64,000 nucleotides of DNA from CAVVYV01 sp963752585 (lineage in GTDB: Bacteria; Actinomycetota; Thermoleophilia; Solirubrobacterales; 70-9), in assembly GCA_963752585.1 (NCBI GenBank), contig CAVVYV010000004.1:558001-622000 (forward strand), written 5' to 3'. The notes below the pieces were generated by a model, which saw nothing but the letters and a program-made list of their open reading frames with translations, was not told the origin of the DNA and ran no database searches. The position numbers and the translations under genes are program-made. Numbering within the stretch: position 1 is the stretch's first letter; each line of letters starts with the position of its first letter. This document shows positions 40,603-49,124 of this stretch, piece by piece.

Positions 40603-42328
40603 ACGCGTAGTCGTCATATCGAAGCGCGGCCGATTCCTCGTCGGCGAGCCGCTGTTCGAGCGGGGTGGGCGGATCTCGCTCTCCGGAGGCCGCCGGGCGG
40701 CGAGCCCCGGCCGGATGGCGTTGGTCGAGCTCGGCGCGAGTCGCTCGCGGGGCGCCAGGGTCATCCGCGAGCTGGGCGACCCCGCGGTTGCCGCCGACGT
40801 GATCGAGGCCCTGCTGCTCGACCGGGGGGTCCGGCGGGGCTTCCCTCGCGAGCTCGAGCGCGAGGCGGGGGAGGCGGCAGAGGCCGCGGCGAGGGAGAGC
40901 GGCGACCGCCGCGACCTCACCGACCTCGCCACCTTCACCGTCGACCCGGCGACTGCTCGGGACTTCGACGACGCAGTCTCCGCCGAGCGGATCGATGGCG
41001 GGGTGCGGCTCTGGGTGCACATCGCCGACGTCGCCGCCCACATCCGGCCAGGGTCGGCGCTCGAGGCGGAGGCCTACCGGCGGGCGACGTCGACCTACGT
41101 CCCGGGGGCGGTCGAGCCGATGCTGCCGCACGCTCTCTCCAGTGACGCCTGCAGCCTGACTCCGGGGACCGAGCGGCTCGGCGTAACCACCGAGCTCGAG
41201 GTCTCCGACGAGGGCGAGGTCCGCTCCGCCCGCTTCTATCGCAGCCGGGTGCGATCCGACGCGAGGCTCGACTACGAGGCCCTGGACCGGATCTTCGCCG
41301 GCGGCGAGCGGGCCCCGGGGGCGGTGGCGGAGCCCCTGGCGCTCGCCCGCCGGGCCGCCGCGGCCCTTGCCGGGCGGCGGCCGGTGGCCGCGCTCGAGGT
41401 GGAGAGCTTCGAGCCCGAGTTCAGCTTCGAGGACGGGCACGTGATCGGCGCCCATTCGGTCGCGCAGACCGAGGCCCACCGGCTGATCGAGCACCTGATG
41501 ATCGCCACGAACGAGCGCGTCGCCGAGCTGCTCGAGCGAAAGCGGGTGCCGACCCTCTACCGGGTGCACGAGCAACCGGATCCGGAGCGGATCCGGCGAT
41601 TGTGTGAGCAGCTGGCGGCGCTCGAGGTGCCGACGCCGGCGCTGCCGGAGTCGATCACCCCCCAGCAGGCGGGAGAGATCGCCGGCGAGGCGAGCCGCTT
41701 GGTCGCCCGCGAGGCCGCCCGCCGCGGTCACGGCCGGGAGGCGTATACATCGCTCGTGCTCCGCTCCCTCCAGCAGGCCTACTACTCCGACCGCAACCTC
41801 GGCCACGCCGGGCTGGGGAGTCATGCCTACGCCCATTTCACCTCGCCGATCCGCCGCTACCCCGACCTGGTCGCACATCGAGCCTTGCTCTCCGCGATCG
41901 GCGCGGGCGAGGAGGCGCCGCGGGCCGAGAAGCTCGGGGAGGCCGGCGCCCACAGCTCGGAGCGCGAGCGCGACGCGGCCCGCCTCGAGCGAGACGCCGA
42001 CTCGGTCTGCGCCGCATTCCTGCTCGAGCGGGAGCTGTTCGAGCGGGGTCCGCAGACCGGATTCGAGGGCGAGGTCTCGGGTGTGATCTCGGCCGGGGCC
42101 TTCGTCCGCTTCGGGGGAACGCACGCCGACATATATGAGGGCTTCCTCCCGGCGCGGGTGATCGGAGGTCGCGAGCGTTACGAGCTCGACCCGACCGAGA
42201 CGATGCTCCGGGGATCCCGCGGTGGGCCGGTTGTGCGTCTCGGCGACCCGGTTGAGGTCAGGGTCGAGCGGGTCGAGGCGCCCCGCGGCCGGGTCGACCT
42301 GCGGCCGGCCGGAGAGGTAGAGAGCTGA
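40547..42328 (+). CDS. rnr: RNase R / RNase II family exoribonuclease
   Basis: About 575-593 residues, 3-prime to 5-prime exoribonuclease. The RNB catalytic signature is TFTVDPATARDFDDAVSAER, with three of the metal-binding Asp residues; then LWVHIADVAAHIRPGSALEA and AYAHFTSPIRRYPDLVAHRA. A C-terminal S1 domain runs from GFEGEVSGVISAGAFVRFGG to the end. Only about 85 residues precede the RNB domain, so the cold-shock domains of full RNase R are reduced. The ATG at 40547 overlaps ctpA by 56 bases; a non-ATG start near 40605 is possible. RNase R works with SmpB and tmRNA, encoded just downstream. Confidence 0.9.
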   Translation: MRAARPPSRRSPQEFRRIRRVVVISKRGRFLVGEPLFERGGRISLSGGRRAASPGRMALVELGASRSRGARVIRELGDPAVAADVIEALLLDRGVRRGFPRELEREAGEAAEAAARESGDRRDLTDLATFTVDPATARDFDDAVSAERIDGGVRLWVHIADVAAHIRPGSALEAEAYRRATSTYVPGAVEPMLPHALSSDACSLTPGTERLGVTTELEVSDEGEVRSARFYRSRVRSDARLDYEALDRIFAGGERAPGAVAEPLALARRAAAALAGRRPVAALEVESFEPEFSFEDGHVIGAHSVAQTEAHRLIEHLMIATNERVAELLERKRVPTLYRVHEQPDPERIRRLCEQLAALEVPTPALPESITPQQAGEIAGEASRLVAREAARRGHGREAYTSLVLRSLQQAYYSDRNLGHAGLGSHAYAHFTSPIRRYPDLVAHRALLSAIGAGEEAPRAEKLGEAGAHSSERERDAARLERDADSVCAAFLLERELFERGPQTGFEGEVSGVISAGAFVRFGGTHADIYEGFLPARVIGGRERYELDPTETMLRGSRGGPVVRLGDPVEVRVERVEAPRGRVDLRPAGEVES

Positions 42329-42813
42329 TGGCGAAGAAGGGCAAGAAACAGCGCTCCCCCGAGGGCGGCGACGTCGCCACCAACCGCCGCGCCCGCCATC
42401 GGTTCAATCTGCTGGAACGCTTCGAGGCCGGGATCGAGCTCCGCGGCAGCGAGGTGAAGTCGCTCCGCCAGGGGAAGGCGCAGCTGAACGAGGCCTACGC
42501 TGTGGTCGACCGCGGCGAGGTCTGGCTCCGGGGAGCCCACATTCCTCCATATCTGCCGGCGAGCAACGAGAACCACGATCCCGACCGGCCGCGAAAGCTC
42601 CTCCTCCACCGGCGGGAGATCGAGCGGCTGATCGGGAAGACCGCCGAGCGAGGGCTCACCTTGATCCCAACCCGGATCTACTTCAAGGGCCCGCGGGCCA
42701 AGGTCGAGCTGGCGCTGGCGAGCGGCAAGGAGGGTCGCGACAAGCGGCGTGAGATTCGCGACCGGGACCTCCGCCGGGAAGTCGAGCGCGACTACAAGCA
42801 GCGGCTCGGCTGA
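42328..42813 (+). CDS. smpB: SsrA-binding protein SmpB
   Basis: 161 residues. SmpB carries tmRNA to stalled ribosomes and mimics the codon-anticodon duplex. NRRARHRFNLLERFEAGIEL, GSEVKSLRQGKAQLNEAYAV, RKLLLHRREIERLIGKTAER and LIPTRIYFKGPRAKVELALA form the OB-fold core; the basic tail is RREIRDRDLRREVERDYKQR. ATG overlaps the RNase R stop (TGATG). The matching tmRNA gene lies 3.4 kb downstream. Confidence 0.96.
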   Translation: MAKKGKKQRSPEGGDVATNRRARHRFNLLERFEAGIELRGSEVKSLRQGKAQLNEAYAVVDRGEVWLRGAHIPPYLPASNENHDPDRPRKLLLHRREIERLIGKTAERGLTLIPTRIYFKGPRAKVELALASGKEGRDKRREIRDRDLRREVERDYKQRLG

Positions 42814-42967
42814 CCAGGAGACGGGTCCCTCCTCCAACTTCTCACGGGTCGCGCTGTCGCGCGCCCTCGCGCTATCGGAGCGCCCTCGCATTACAAGAAC
42901 GTTCCCGGTCGCGGGAATCGCCCCGTGCATGCAGAAAGCCCGCTGCGTGCGAACATTCCCCGCAACG

Positions 42968-45355
42968 ATGCTTGCTGCAATCGATACGGATCAGATCCTC
43001 GACGACTTCTCCAACTTCGTCCAGGACAACCCGGTCGCGTTCTATGCGGGGATCGCCGCGGCGATCCTGCTGGTGATCCTGATCACGATGATGGTCCGGC
43101 GCCGCCGCGCCGCCGGGGACGGGGCCGCCTCCGAGCCGGCGAGTGGTGCGAAGCCGAGCCGGGCGGAGCGGAAGGAGGCGAAGGCGGCCGCGAAGGCGGC
43201 CGCGAAGAGGCAGAAGCAGGAGGCCAAGGAGAAGGCAACGGCCGCGAAGCAGGAGGCCAAGGAGAAGGCGGCGGCCGCGAAGCTGGAGGCGAAGGGGAAG
43301 GTGTCACGCAAGGAGCGTCGCCAGCAGAAGGTCGCCGAGCGCGAGAGGAAGGCGAGCGAGAAGCGCCGCTCCGAGGAAGCGGAGCGCACGGCCTGGGAGG
43401 AGGAGCGAAAGCGCCGCCGCGACGAACGCGAGCGCCGCAAGGCGGATCGTCGGAAGCGGAAGGAGACCCGCCGCAACGGAGAGCCGGTCGAGGAGGAGGA
43501 GGCGGAGGCTGAGGCTGAAGAGGCCGAGGCTGAGAAGCCCGAGACCGAGGAGAAGCCGGAGGAGCTGACGGCCGCCGCGTCGCAGGGCCGGGATGGGGCC
43601 TCCGAGGAGGAGCCGGCTGCCGCCGAGCGGACTGACGGGGAGGTCGAGGAAGAGCGGGCCGCGGCCAAGGAGTCGACGATGCTCGCCGCCGCGCTCGGAC
43701 TCGGCGTGAGTGAGAAGTCCGACCAGAAGGAAGAGGTGGAGGCGGCAGAGGAGCCCTCGGCCAAGGAGCAGACCACCGACGAGCCGGCGGCCGAGGTGCC
43801 AACCACCGAGGAGCCTCCGGCGGCGTCGGAACCTGAGGCAGAGGAGGGCGAGTCCGGTTCCCTTCAAGAGCAGATCGATCGGCTCGCCGGCTTGCAGGCG
43901 CCGGCTGCCCCCGAGTCCCCCGAGCCAGCCGAGACCCCCGAGACTCCCCAGCCCCCGTCGCAACCCGAGCCCCCGGCGCCGCCTGAGACCCCGGCGCCGC
44001 CGGAGCCGCCGCCCCCGTCCGAGCCTCCGGCTCCCACCGAGCTTCCGACTCCGGATGCTCCGACCTCTCCGGAGCCGCCACCGGCCGCGACGGAGGAGGA
44101 GGAGCAGCGGGTTGAGCGCGAAGCGGAGACGCGTCTGCGCGAGGCCGAGGAGCTGCAGCGCCAGGCCGAGCAGCGGGTCGAGCGAGCGAACGAGGAGACC
44201 GAGCGCCTGGTGAAGATGGCCGCCGATCAGGCCCGCCGGCAGGTGGAGGAGGAGGCGCGCTCCGATGCCGAGCAACGGCTACGGGAAGAGGCCGAGAGCC
44301 TGCGGCGGGAGAGCGAGGAGCGTGCCCGGCTCGAATCGGAGCGGGTACGTCAGGAGGTCGAGGAGCGAACCCGGGCGGCAATCGAGGATGCTCGCCGGGA
44401 GGCGGATGAGCGGGTCCAGCAGGCGGCCGAGCAAGCGAGCCGGGAGGCCGAGGAGCGGGCGCGCTCCGAGGCCGATGAGATGTTCAGCCGCGAGGCCGTG
44501 CGCATGCGGGAGGAGGCGGAGCAACGCGCTCGCGCGGAAGCGGAGGAGAAGCTTGGAACGGAGCACCAGCGGCTGGCGAGCGAGCTCGAGGCGGCCGAGG
44601 CCCGTCTCAAAGCCGAGCGAGCCGAGCGGGAGCAGGCGCTGGAGCAGGCCTTCGGCCGACTGGAGGAGATCGAGAAGCGCGCCGTTGAGGCCGAGCGACG
44701 GGCGGCTGATGCGGAGCGGCTGGCGCAGCTGAAGGCTGAGGAGGCCGAACGCGAGCGCCGCCTGCGGGAGGTGATGGAGCGAGTCTCGCGCGCGGAGTTG
44801 AAGGCGAAGGAGGCCGAGTCGCGCGCCCGCGCCGCCGAGGCGGCGGCGGCCGAGACCGTTCGCGCCGCCGACGAGGTGACGATCAGCCCCGAGCCGCCCG
44901 CGACGCTGGCCCCGCCCCCACCATCGCCGGAGCCCGAACCGGTTGCCAGGCCGGAGCCGCCGCCCTCGGAGCCCGAGCCAATCGCCAGGCCGGAGCCGGC
45001 GGCGACCCCCGAGCAGCCCGTGACCCCCGAGCCGTCTGAGCCCTCGGAGCCCCCCAAGGGGGAGGAATCAGAGCAAGAGGCGGATGAGAGCCCGAGCATT
45101 CTCGGCCGAACGGTCGGCGCGATTCTCGGGACCGCCGGCGAGGAGGCGGGCGAGGACTCGAGCGGGCGCACCGACCTCAACCGGGCCAACTTCGAGGAGC
45201 TTCGCGAGCTCGGCTTCTCGGTCACCCAGGCGACCCGGGTGATCACTTACCGCGACCGCACCAACGGCTTTGACTCCCTCGACGACCTCGATCAGGTCCC
45301 CGGGATGCCGACGGAGTTCCTCGACGTCGTCAAGGCGAAGCTTACGGTCGGTTAG
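42968..45355 (+). CDS. Membrane-anchored coiled-coil protein with C-terminal ComEA-like helix-hairpin-helix
   Basis: 795 residues, frame intact. One helix (22-43, PVAFYAGIAAAILLVILITM) is followed by a very basic Lys/Ala/Glu region (50-170) with 11-residue tandem repeats, an acidic stretch, a Pro/Glu linker (about 310-375), a long predicted coiled coil of Glu/Arg/Ala (about 380-640: EARLKAERAEREQALEQAFG), a second Pro/Glu linker, and a final 60 residues with helix-hairpin-helix pairs (TDLNRANFEELRELGFSVTQ, YRDRTNGFDSLDDLDQVPGM). The end resembles the ComEA DNA-binding domain. The architecture suggests tethering DNA or a partner at the membrane. No family name can be given. ATG at 42968 is preferred. 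Confidence 0.7.
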   Translation: MLAAIDTDQILDDFSNFVQDNPVAFYAGIAAAILLVILITMMVRRRRAAGDGAASEPASGAKPSRAERKEAKAAAKAAAKRQKQEAKEKATAAKQEAKEKAAAAKLEAKGKVSRKERRQQKVAERERKASEKRRSEEAERTAWEEERKRRRDERERRKADRRKRKETRRNGEPVEEEEAEAEAEEAEAEKPETEEKPEELTAAASQGRDGASEEEPAAAERTDGEVEEERAAAKESTMLAAALGLGVSEKSDQKEEVEAAEEPSAKEQTTDEPAAEVPTTEEPPAASEPEAEEGESGSLQEQIDRLAGLQAPAAPESPEPAETPETPQPPSQPEPPAPPETPAPPEPPPPSEPPAPTELPTPDAPTSPEPPPAATEEEEQRVEREAETRLREAEELQRQAEQRVERANEETERLVKMAADQARRQVEEEARSDAEQRLREEAESLRRESEERARLESERVRQEVEERTRAAIEDARREADERVQQAAEQASREAEERARSEADEMFSREAVRMREEAEQRARAEAEEKLGTEHQRLASELEAAEARLKAERAEREQALEQAFGRLEEIEKRAVEAERRAADAERLAQLKAEEAERERRLREVMERVSRAELKAKEAESRARAAEAAAAETVRAADEVTISPEPPATLAPPPPSPEPEPVARPEPPPSEPEPIARPEPAATPEQPVTPEPSEPSEPPKGEESEQEADESPSILGRTVGAILGTAGEEAGEDSSGRTDLNRANFEELRELGFSVTQATRVITYRDRTNGFDSLDDLDQVPGMPTEFLDVVKAKLTVG
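43217..43315 (+). repeat. 33-bp tandem repeat in the coiled-coil gene
   Basis: Units at 43217-43249 and 43250-43282 are nearly identical and encode QEAKEKATAAK and QEAKEKAAAAK; a third, degenerate unit (LEAKGKVSRKE) follows. An 11-residue period is typical of right-handed or mixed coiled coils, so the repeat is likely structural. Confidence 0.75.
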
Positions 45356-46182
45356 AGGCTGCGCTCGAAGTAGGTCTCGGCGACGCCGGCCGTCAGCAGG
45401 GCGGCGAGCGAGAGATAGGTGACGGCGACCAGGGCCCGAGTCCGGCCTGGGACCCGGTTGTAGGCGCGGCCCTCGGGCGTGTTCCGCTGCTTCCAGCGCC
45501 GCCAGGTCTCGATCCCGCCGAAGATGACGACCAGGAGCAGGATCGGGTTGGGGAAGAAGAAGAGCAGCGCGACCAGGCCGGCGAAGCCCGCGAGCCAGAC
45601 CCATGGCGAGATCGCCGCCATCGCCCGACCACCGTCGAGCGGCAGCACCGGCAGCAGGTTGAACAGGTTGATCAGGAAGCCGACGTAGGCGAGGGCGCGC
45701 CAGAACTCCTCGCCGGTGAGCAGCCAGACGCCCAGCGGGATCAGGGTCGCGATCGAGCCGAGGATCGGTCCGGCGAGTCCGACCCGGGCCTCGGCGGCGG
45801 CATCGTTGCCGAGCGACTTGGCCGAGATCACCGCGCCGAGAAAGGGGATGAACATCGGCGCCGATGCCTCAATCCCCTCGCGCCGAAGCTGGAACACATG
45901 ACCGAGCTCGTGGAGGAGCAGGAGGAGGACGAAGCCGACCGCGAACGCCCAGCCGAAGATCAGCTGGTAGGCGACTACCGAGACCAGCATCGAGGCGGAG
46001 GTCGAGAAAAGCTTCAGCTTCGGCAGAGCGAGGAGGAGCAGCTTTCCCTTCGTCACCAGGAGCAGGGCGGCGCCGGCGGCGATCCCGCCGGCCCGCTTCA
46101 GGGGGCTCTGGCCGCGGCCGGATCCAGGATGGATCGGCTCAGGCTTCTGCTCGGGATATCGGGGAAGTTCGTGTGCTTCCAT
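45352..46182 (-). CDS. Site-2 protease family (M50) membrane metallopeptidase
   Basis: About 276 residues. The zinc motif is HELGH in FVLLLLLHELGHVFQLRREG; the third ligand is in LINLFNLLPVLPLDGGRAMA. Six hydrophobic segments. These proteases cut substrates within the membrane, often anti-sigma factors, but no such substrate gene is adjacent. The ATG at 46182 (MEAHELPRYPEQ) is favoured over one at 46248, which would run almost into the tmRNA gene. Its TAA shares bases with the TAG of the convergent coiled-coil gene. Confidence 0.88.
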   Translation of the reverse strand: MEAHELPRYPEQKPEPIHPGSGRGQSPLKRAGGIAAGAALLLVTKGKLLLLALPKLKLFSTSASMLVSVVAYQLIFGWAFAVGFVLLLLLHELGHVFQLRREGIEASAPMFIPFLGAVISAKSLGNDAAAEARVGLAGPILGSIATLIPLGVWLLTGEEFWRALAYVGFLINLFNLLPVLPLDGGRAMAAISPWVWLAGFAGLVALLFFFPNPILLLVVIFGGIETWRRWKQRNTPEGRAYNRVPGRTRALVAVTYLSLAALLTAGVAETYFERSL

Positions 46183-46253
46183 CGCCTGGCCCAGGCTAGC
46201 GCCCAGTATTAGCCGCCCATAAGCTCTCGGGCTAAAATGCCTGCACATAGCAC

Positions 46254-46611
46254 GGGGCCGACAGGCATCGATTTGGCCGTCGTGCGCTCAGTTGCAGGTC
46301 GAGGTTCCCGGAGGCCTCGTTAAACACCGGGACCAACCAATACGTGCGGACCATGAGTTCGCCCTCGCCGCTTAGTTAAGAGCTAAGCAGTGAGAGTCGG
46401 CCCTCCCTCGCTCGAGGGGAGGGGCACCGGCTTCAGAATCGGGCTCACCCGGGCGGCCCGTCCCGACCGCCGGGGGACATTCAAGGGACTTGGCTCTCCG
46501 GCATCTCCCGCCGGCAGCGGAGGTCGGGGAGCGAGATCAAAGCGCCGGCTATACCTGTAGACGCTGTGCGCTTCGGCGCCGAAGACGTGGGTTCGATTCC
46601 CACCGGCTCCA
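46254..46611 (+). ncRNA. ssrA: Transfer-messenger RNA (tmRNA)
   Basis: Rescues stalled ribosomes by adding a degradation tag, with SmpB. The 5-prime end GGGGCCG (46254-46260) pairs with CGGCTCC at 46604-46610, followed by discriminator A at 46611; the T-arm reads GTGGGTTCGATTCCCAC. The 3-prime CCA is not encoded. Within it, GGCCTCGTTAAA matches the stretch before the tag frame in known tmRNAs, and the tag frame at 46346-46375 ends in the universal LAA. Length of about 358 bases is normal. Upstream lies the divergent M50 peptidase gene. Confidence 0.93.
46346..46375 (+). other. tmRNA tag-peptide reading frame
   Basis: Nine sense codons, GCG to GCT, then TAG, encode ADHEFALAA. With the alanine carried by tmRNA the added tag would be A-ADHEFALAA. 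The terminal ALAA is the ClpXP-recognised end. The resume codon GCG is preceded by TACGT, similar to the TAGTC found before the resume codon in Escherichia coli. Confidence 0.8.
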
Positions 46612-46621
46612 TTTCATCGCG

Positions 46622-47689
46622 CTAAGTGGCAGGCGAGAGGACATGCCCGGCGGCGGGGTCGACCTTGCCGTCGAGGACCTGGAGGTAGGCGTCCTTCAGA
46701 GCCTCGGGTCCGGTGCCGTGGATCACCTCGAGCCAGCCGCCGGTCCATTCGACGAACGGATGCCAGGCCTCGACCACCCGCCGGTCGAGGTCGGCGGCAC
46801 CCCAGTCTGCCCCCCGCTTCTTGATCCTGTTGGGAGCGAAGAAGAAGGCCGGCTCCGGGCCGGGGAGGTCGGCGCCGCCCTCCATCGCCTCGTGATGGGT
46901 CATCCCGACCGCACAGCTGTAGGCGAGGTCGTCGCCGAAGTGCCGGTGCACCGCGCTCCGCACCTCGGCGTTGCCGGACATGTCGACGTAGACGGCCTTG
47001 GAGCGCGGCAGCGAGCCGATCTCGTCGTAGGTGACGACCGGCGAGTAGACCCCCGTCCTCTCGACGAAGGCCGCGTTCCCCGGAGAGGTCAGCCCAACCA
47101 CCTCGATCCCCTCGCGCTGGGCGAGCAGGAAGGCGGCGGCCAGCGCAGTCTTGCTCGATGCGCTGCCGATCACGATCGTCTCGGCGCCCAAGAGGTCATA
47201 GTCGGCGAGGAAGTCGTCGATCAGCCAGGAGGTGAAGAAGAGCGGCCAGAAGATGATCTGCTCGTCCTCGCGGTCGGCGTCGTAGACGGGGTCGGTGTCA
47301 ACCGCGCGATACCCCTGGTAGGCGGAGGGGAGGTTGGCCCGGTGTGGCGACGCGTCGACGAAGCCTCGCTGGTCAAAGCGGTCGGGCTCGATCACCAGGC
47401 GGCTCGATGGGGGGAGGTAGCCGTACACGCGCTTCCCCTCGGGGAGCTCGTCGTTCTCGGTCTCGGCGACCGTGGCGAAGCCCCAGACCGGGATCCGGCC
47501 CCAGCCTCCCTCGGCGGGGAAGAACCACCAGTAGTGCATCGCGTCGCCGAACACCCCATAAGTGACGTTGTTCGAGGTGATGCCGAAGGAGTCGATCTCG
47601 AGCAGCGCCTGCCCGGACTCGAGCTTCGGCGGGGCCCGGTCGACCATCTTGCACTGGTGGAGGTCCCTTCGGTTGACCAGGAAGTCCAT
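46622..47689 (-). CDS. DUF2855 family protein (MDR/quinone-oxidoreductase-like)
   Basis: 355 residues, frame intact. The N-terminus (MDFLVNRRDLHQCKMVDRAP, ALLEIDSFGITSNNVTYGVF) resembles the GroES-like domain of medium-chain reductases, and the middle (TIVIGSASSKTALAAAFLLA, VVGLTSPGNAAFVERTGVYS) resembles their Rossmann fold, though the NADPH motif is GSASSKTA rather than the usual Gly-rich loop. Biochemical role unknown. Convergent with the tmRNA gene, ending 10 bases from it. Confidence 0.82.
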   Translation of the reverse strand: MDFLVNRRDLHQCKMVDRAPPKLESGQALLEIDSFGITSNNVTYGVFGDAMHYWWFFPAEGGWGRIPVWGFATVAETENDELPEGKRVYGYLPPSSRLVIEPDRFDQRGFVDASPHRANLPSAYQGYRAVDTDPVYDADREDEQIIFWPLFFTSWLIDDFLADYDLLGAETIVIGSASSKTALAAAFLLAQREGIEVVGLTSPGNAAFVERTGVYSPVVTYDEIGSLPRSKAVYVDMSGNAEVRSAVHRHFGDDLAYSCAVGMTHHEAMEGGADLPGPEPAFFFAPNRIKKRGADWGAADLDRRVVEAWHPFVEWTGGWLEVIHGTGPEALKDAYLQVLDGKVDPAAGHVLSPAT

Positions 47690-47734
47690 TCCGGACGGAG
47701 CCTACTCCCGCTCACCCGGTGACAGACTGATGAG

Positions 47735-48016
47735 ATGAATGACTCTCCCCGCGCCCGGCTCGTGCTGCGCCGGGCGCGGTCGATTCCGGCGGGCCTCGTC
47801 ACCACCTACGGGGATCTCTGCCCGGAAGCGCCCCGCTTCGCCGGCGCGGTGATGGCGGCCTCCCACGATCCCGCGGTGCCCTGGCAGCGGATCGTCCGCG
47901 CGGACGGGTCCCTGGCCAAGGGTGAGCGCCAGCGCCGCCTGCTCGAGCGCGAGGGGGTGCCTTTCCGGGGCAAGCGGGTCGACATGGAGCAGGCCTGGAC
48001 GCCGCCGCCGGCCTAG
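47735..48016 (+). CDS. Alkyltransferase-like (ATL) DNA-repair protein
   Basis: 93 residues. It resembles the DNA-binding half of O6-alkylguanine methyltransferases (RSIPAGLVTTYGDLCPEAPR, AVMAASHDPAVPWQRIVRAD), but the acceptor Cys of PCHR is replaced by Trp in PWQRI. ATL proteins bind O6-alkylguanine without removing the alkyl group and recruit nucleotide excision repair. A catalytic Ogt is encoded at 23057-23690, so both strategies coexist. Confidence 0.85.
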   Translation: MNDSPRARLVLRRARSIPAGLVTTYGDLCPEAPRFAGAVMAASHDPAVPWQRIVRADGSLAKGERQRRLLEREGVPFRGKRVDMEQAWTPPPA

Positions 48017-48071
48017 GCCGATGCCATAGGCTGACGCCGTAGCTGTTCAGCTCGCGTCGAACGGGAGGCGG

Positions 48072-48245
48072 ATGTTCAGCAGCGCCAGAACCAATGCCGC
48101 GATCGTCCTGCTCTCGATCGCGATCATCCTCAACATCATCGTCCTCACGCGCGGTGAGGAGTCACCCGGGTGGCCGGTCGCCGCGATCGTCCTGCTCGGA
48201 GCGGCGGGGATCACCCTGATCGTCCAGCGCCGCGACGACCCCTAG
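48072..48245 (+). CDS. 57-residue two-helix membrane protein
   Basis: Begins MFSSARTNAAIVLLSIAIIL and ends GAAGITLIVQRRDDP. Two hydrophobic helices (about 9-25 and 36-50) separated by a short polar turn RGEESPGW. A GGGAGG ribosome site lies 5-10 bases before the ATG. Its TAG is 2 bases from the stop of the convergent VOC gene. Function unknown. Confidence 0.65.
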   Translation: MFSSARTNAAIVLLSIAIILNIIVLTRGEESPGWPVAAIVLLGAAGITLIVQRRDDP

Positions 48246-48247
48246 GC

Positions 48248-49111
48248 TCAGGCCGACCGCAGCAGCAGGCCGTTTCCGGAGGGATCGGTGAGGCGGAGGC
48301 CGGCATCGTCCCGGCCGGAGTCGATTCCGGCCGCGGCGAGTCGCTCCTCGACCTCGCTCAGCGCCTCCGGGGTTGGGAGGACGACCTCGAACCAGCGGAG
48401 GCCGCGGCTGCCGGCCGGCGGGGGAGGGGCACCCTCTCCGGCCCAGGTGTTGAGGCCGATGTGGTGGTGGTATTCGCCCGCCGAGACGAACAGGGCCTGC
48501 GGATAGCCCCGAACGGTGACCTCGAAGCCGAGCGTGCCGACATAGAACTCCTCGGCGGCGGCGAGGTCGGCGACGTTCAGGTGGACGTGCCCGATCCGGG
48601 TCCCCGCCGCGGCCGGCGCGCCTGCGCTCTCGCCTTCAGGCAGCTCCAGCAATAGCCCCTGGAGGTCGAGCGGGATCGTGTCCATCCGCAGTTCGCCGTC
48701 CTCCGCCGGCCACTCGTCGCGGGGACGGTCGCGGTAGATCTCGATCCCGTTGCCCTCTGGGTCTGAGAGGTAGAGCGCCTCGCTCACCAGGTGGTCAGAG
48801 GCGCCGCTGAAGCGCCAGCCGGCGTTCGCCACCCGCCGTAGCGCTCTCGCCAGCTCCAGCCGGCCCGGGACGAGGATCGCCAGGTGGAAGAGCCCGGTCG
48901 TACCCGGTGGCCGCTGCGGGGCTTCCGGCTCCGCGATCAGCTCGACCACGACCGCTTCTCCCGTGCCCAGCCGGACGCGATCGTCACCTCCGGGAAGCGT
49001 TTGCAGCCCGATCGCCTCCTCGTAGAAGGTCCTTGCTGCGGCGCCGTCGGCGACGGTAAGGGCGACGGCCCCGATCACGGTGGCGGAATCGATCGTCAGC
49101 GCCTCGGCCAT
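48248..49111 (-). CDS. Two-domain VOC family protein (glyoxalase/extradiol dioxygenase-like)
   Basis: 287 residues with two vicinal-oxygen-chelate repeats. The first: VIGAVALTVADGAAARTFYE, GLFHLAILVPGRLELARALR, SEALYLSDPEGNGIEIYRDR. The second: IGHVHLNVADLAAAEEFYVG, SAGEYHHHIGLNTWAGEGAP and TDPSGNGLLLRSA. The His and Glu positions match the metal ligands of CatE/YfiE-type catechol 2,3-dioxygenases. Substrate unknown. Frame intact. Confidence 0.87.
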   Translation of the reverse strand: MAEALTIDSATVIGAVALTVADGAAARTFYEEAIGLQTLPGGDDRVRLGTGEAVVVELIAEPEAPQRPPGTTGLFHLAILVPGRLELARALRRVANAGWRFSGASDHLVSEALYLSDPEGNGIEIYRDRPRDEWPAEDGELRMDTIPLDLQGLLLELPEGESAGAPAAAGTRIGHVHLNVADLAAAEEFYVGTLGFEVTVRGYPQALFVSAGEYHHHIGLNTWAGEGAPPPPAGSRGLRWFEVVLPTPEALSEVEERLAAAGIDSGRDDAGLRLTDPSGNGLLLRSA

Positions 49112-49124
49112 CTGGACGTTCGTG

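Noticed and set aside
42814..42967. LexA-like site GAACGTTC near 42898 and a promoter for the coiled-coil gene
   Set aside because: The half-sites lack the 4-base spacer of the actinobacterial LexA box, and no other support is present.
46254..46611. A tRNA gene suggested by GGTTCGATTCCCAC near 46590
   Set aside because: The matching acceptor strand is 350 bases upstream and the interior has a tag frame ending in ALAA, so it is the tRNA-like end of tmRNA.
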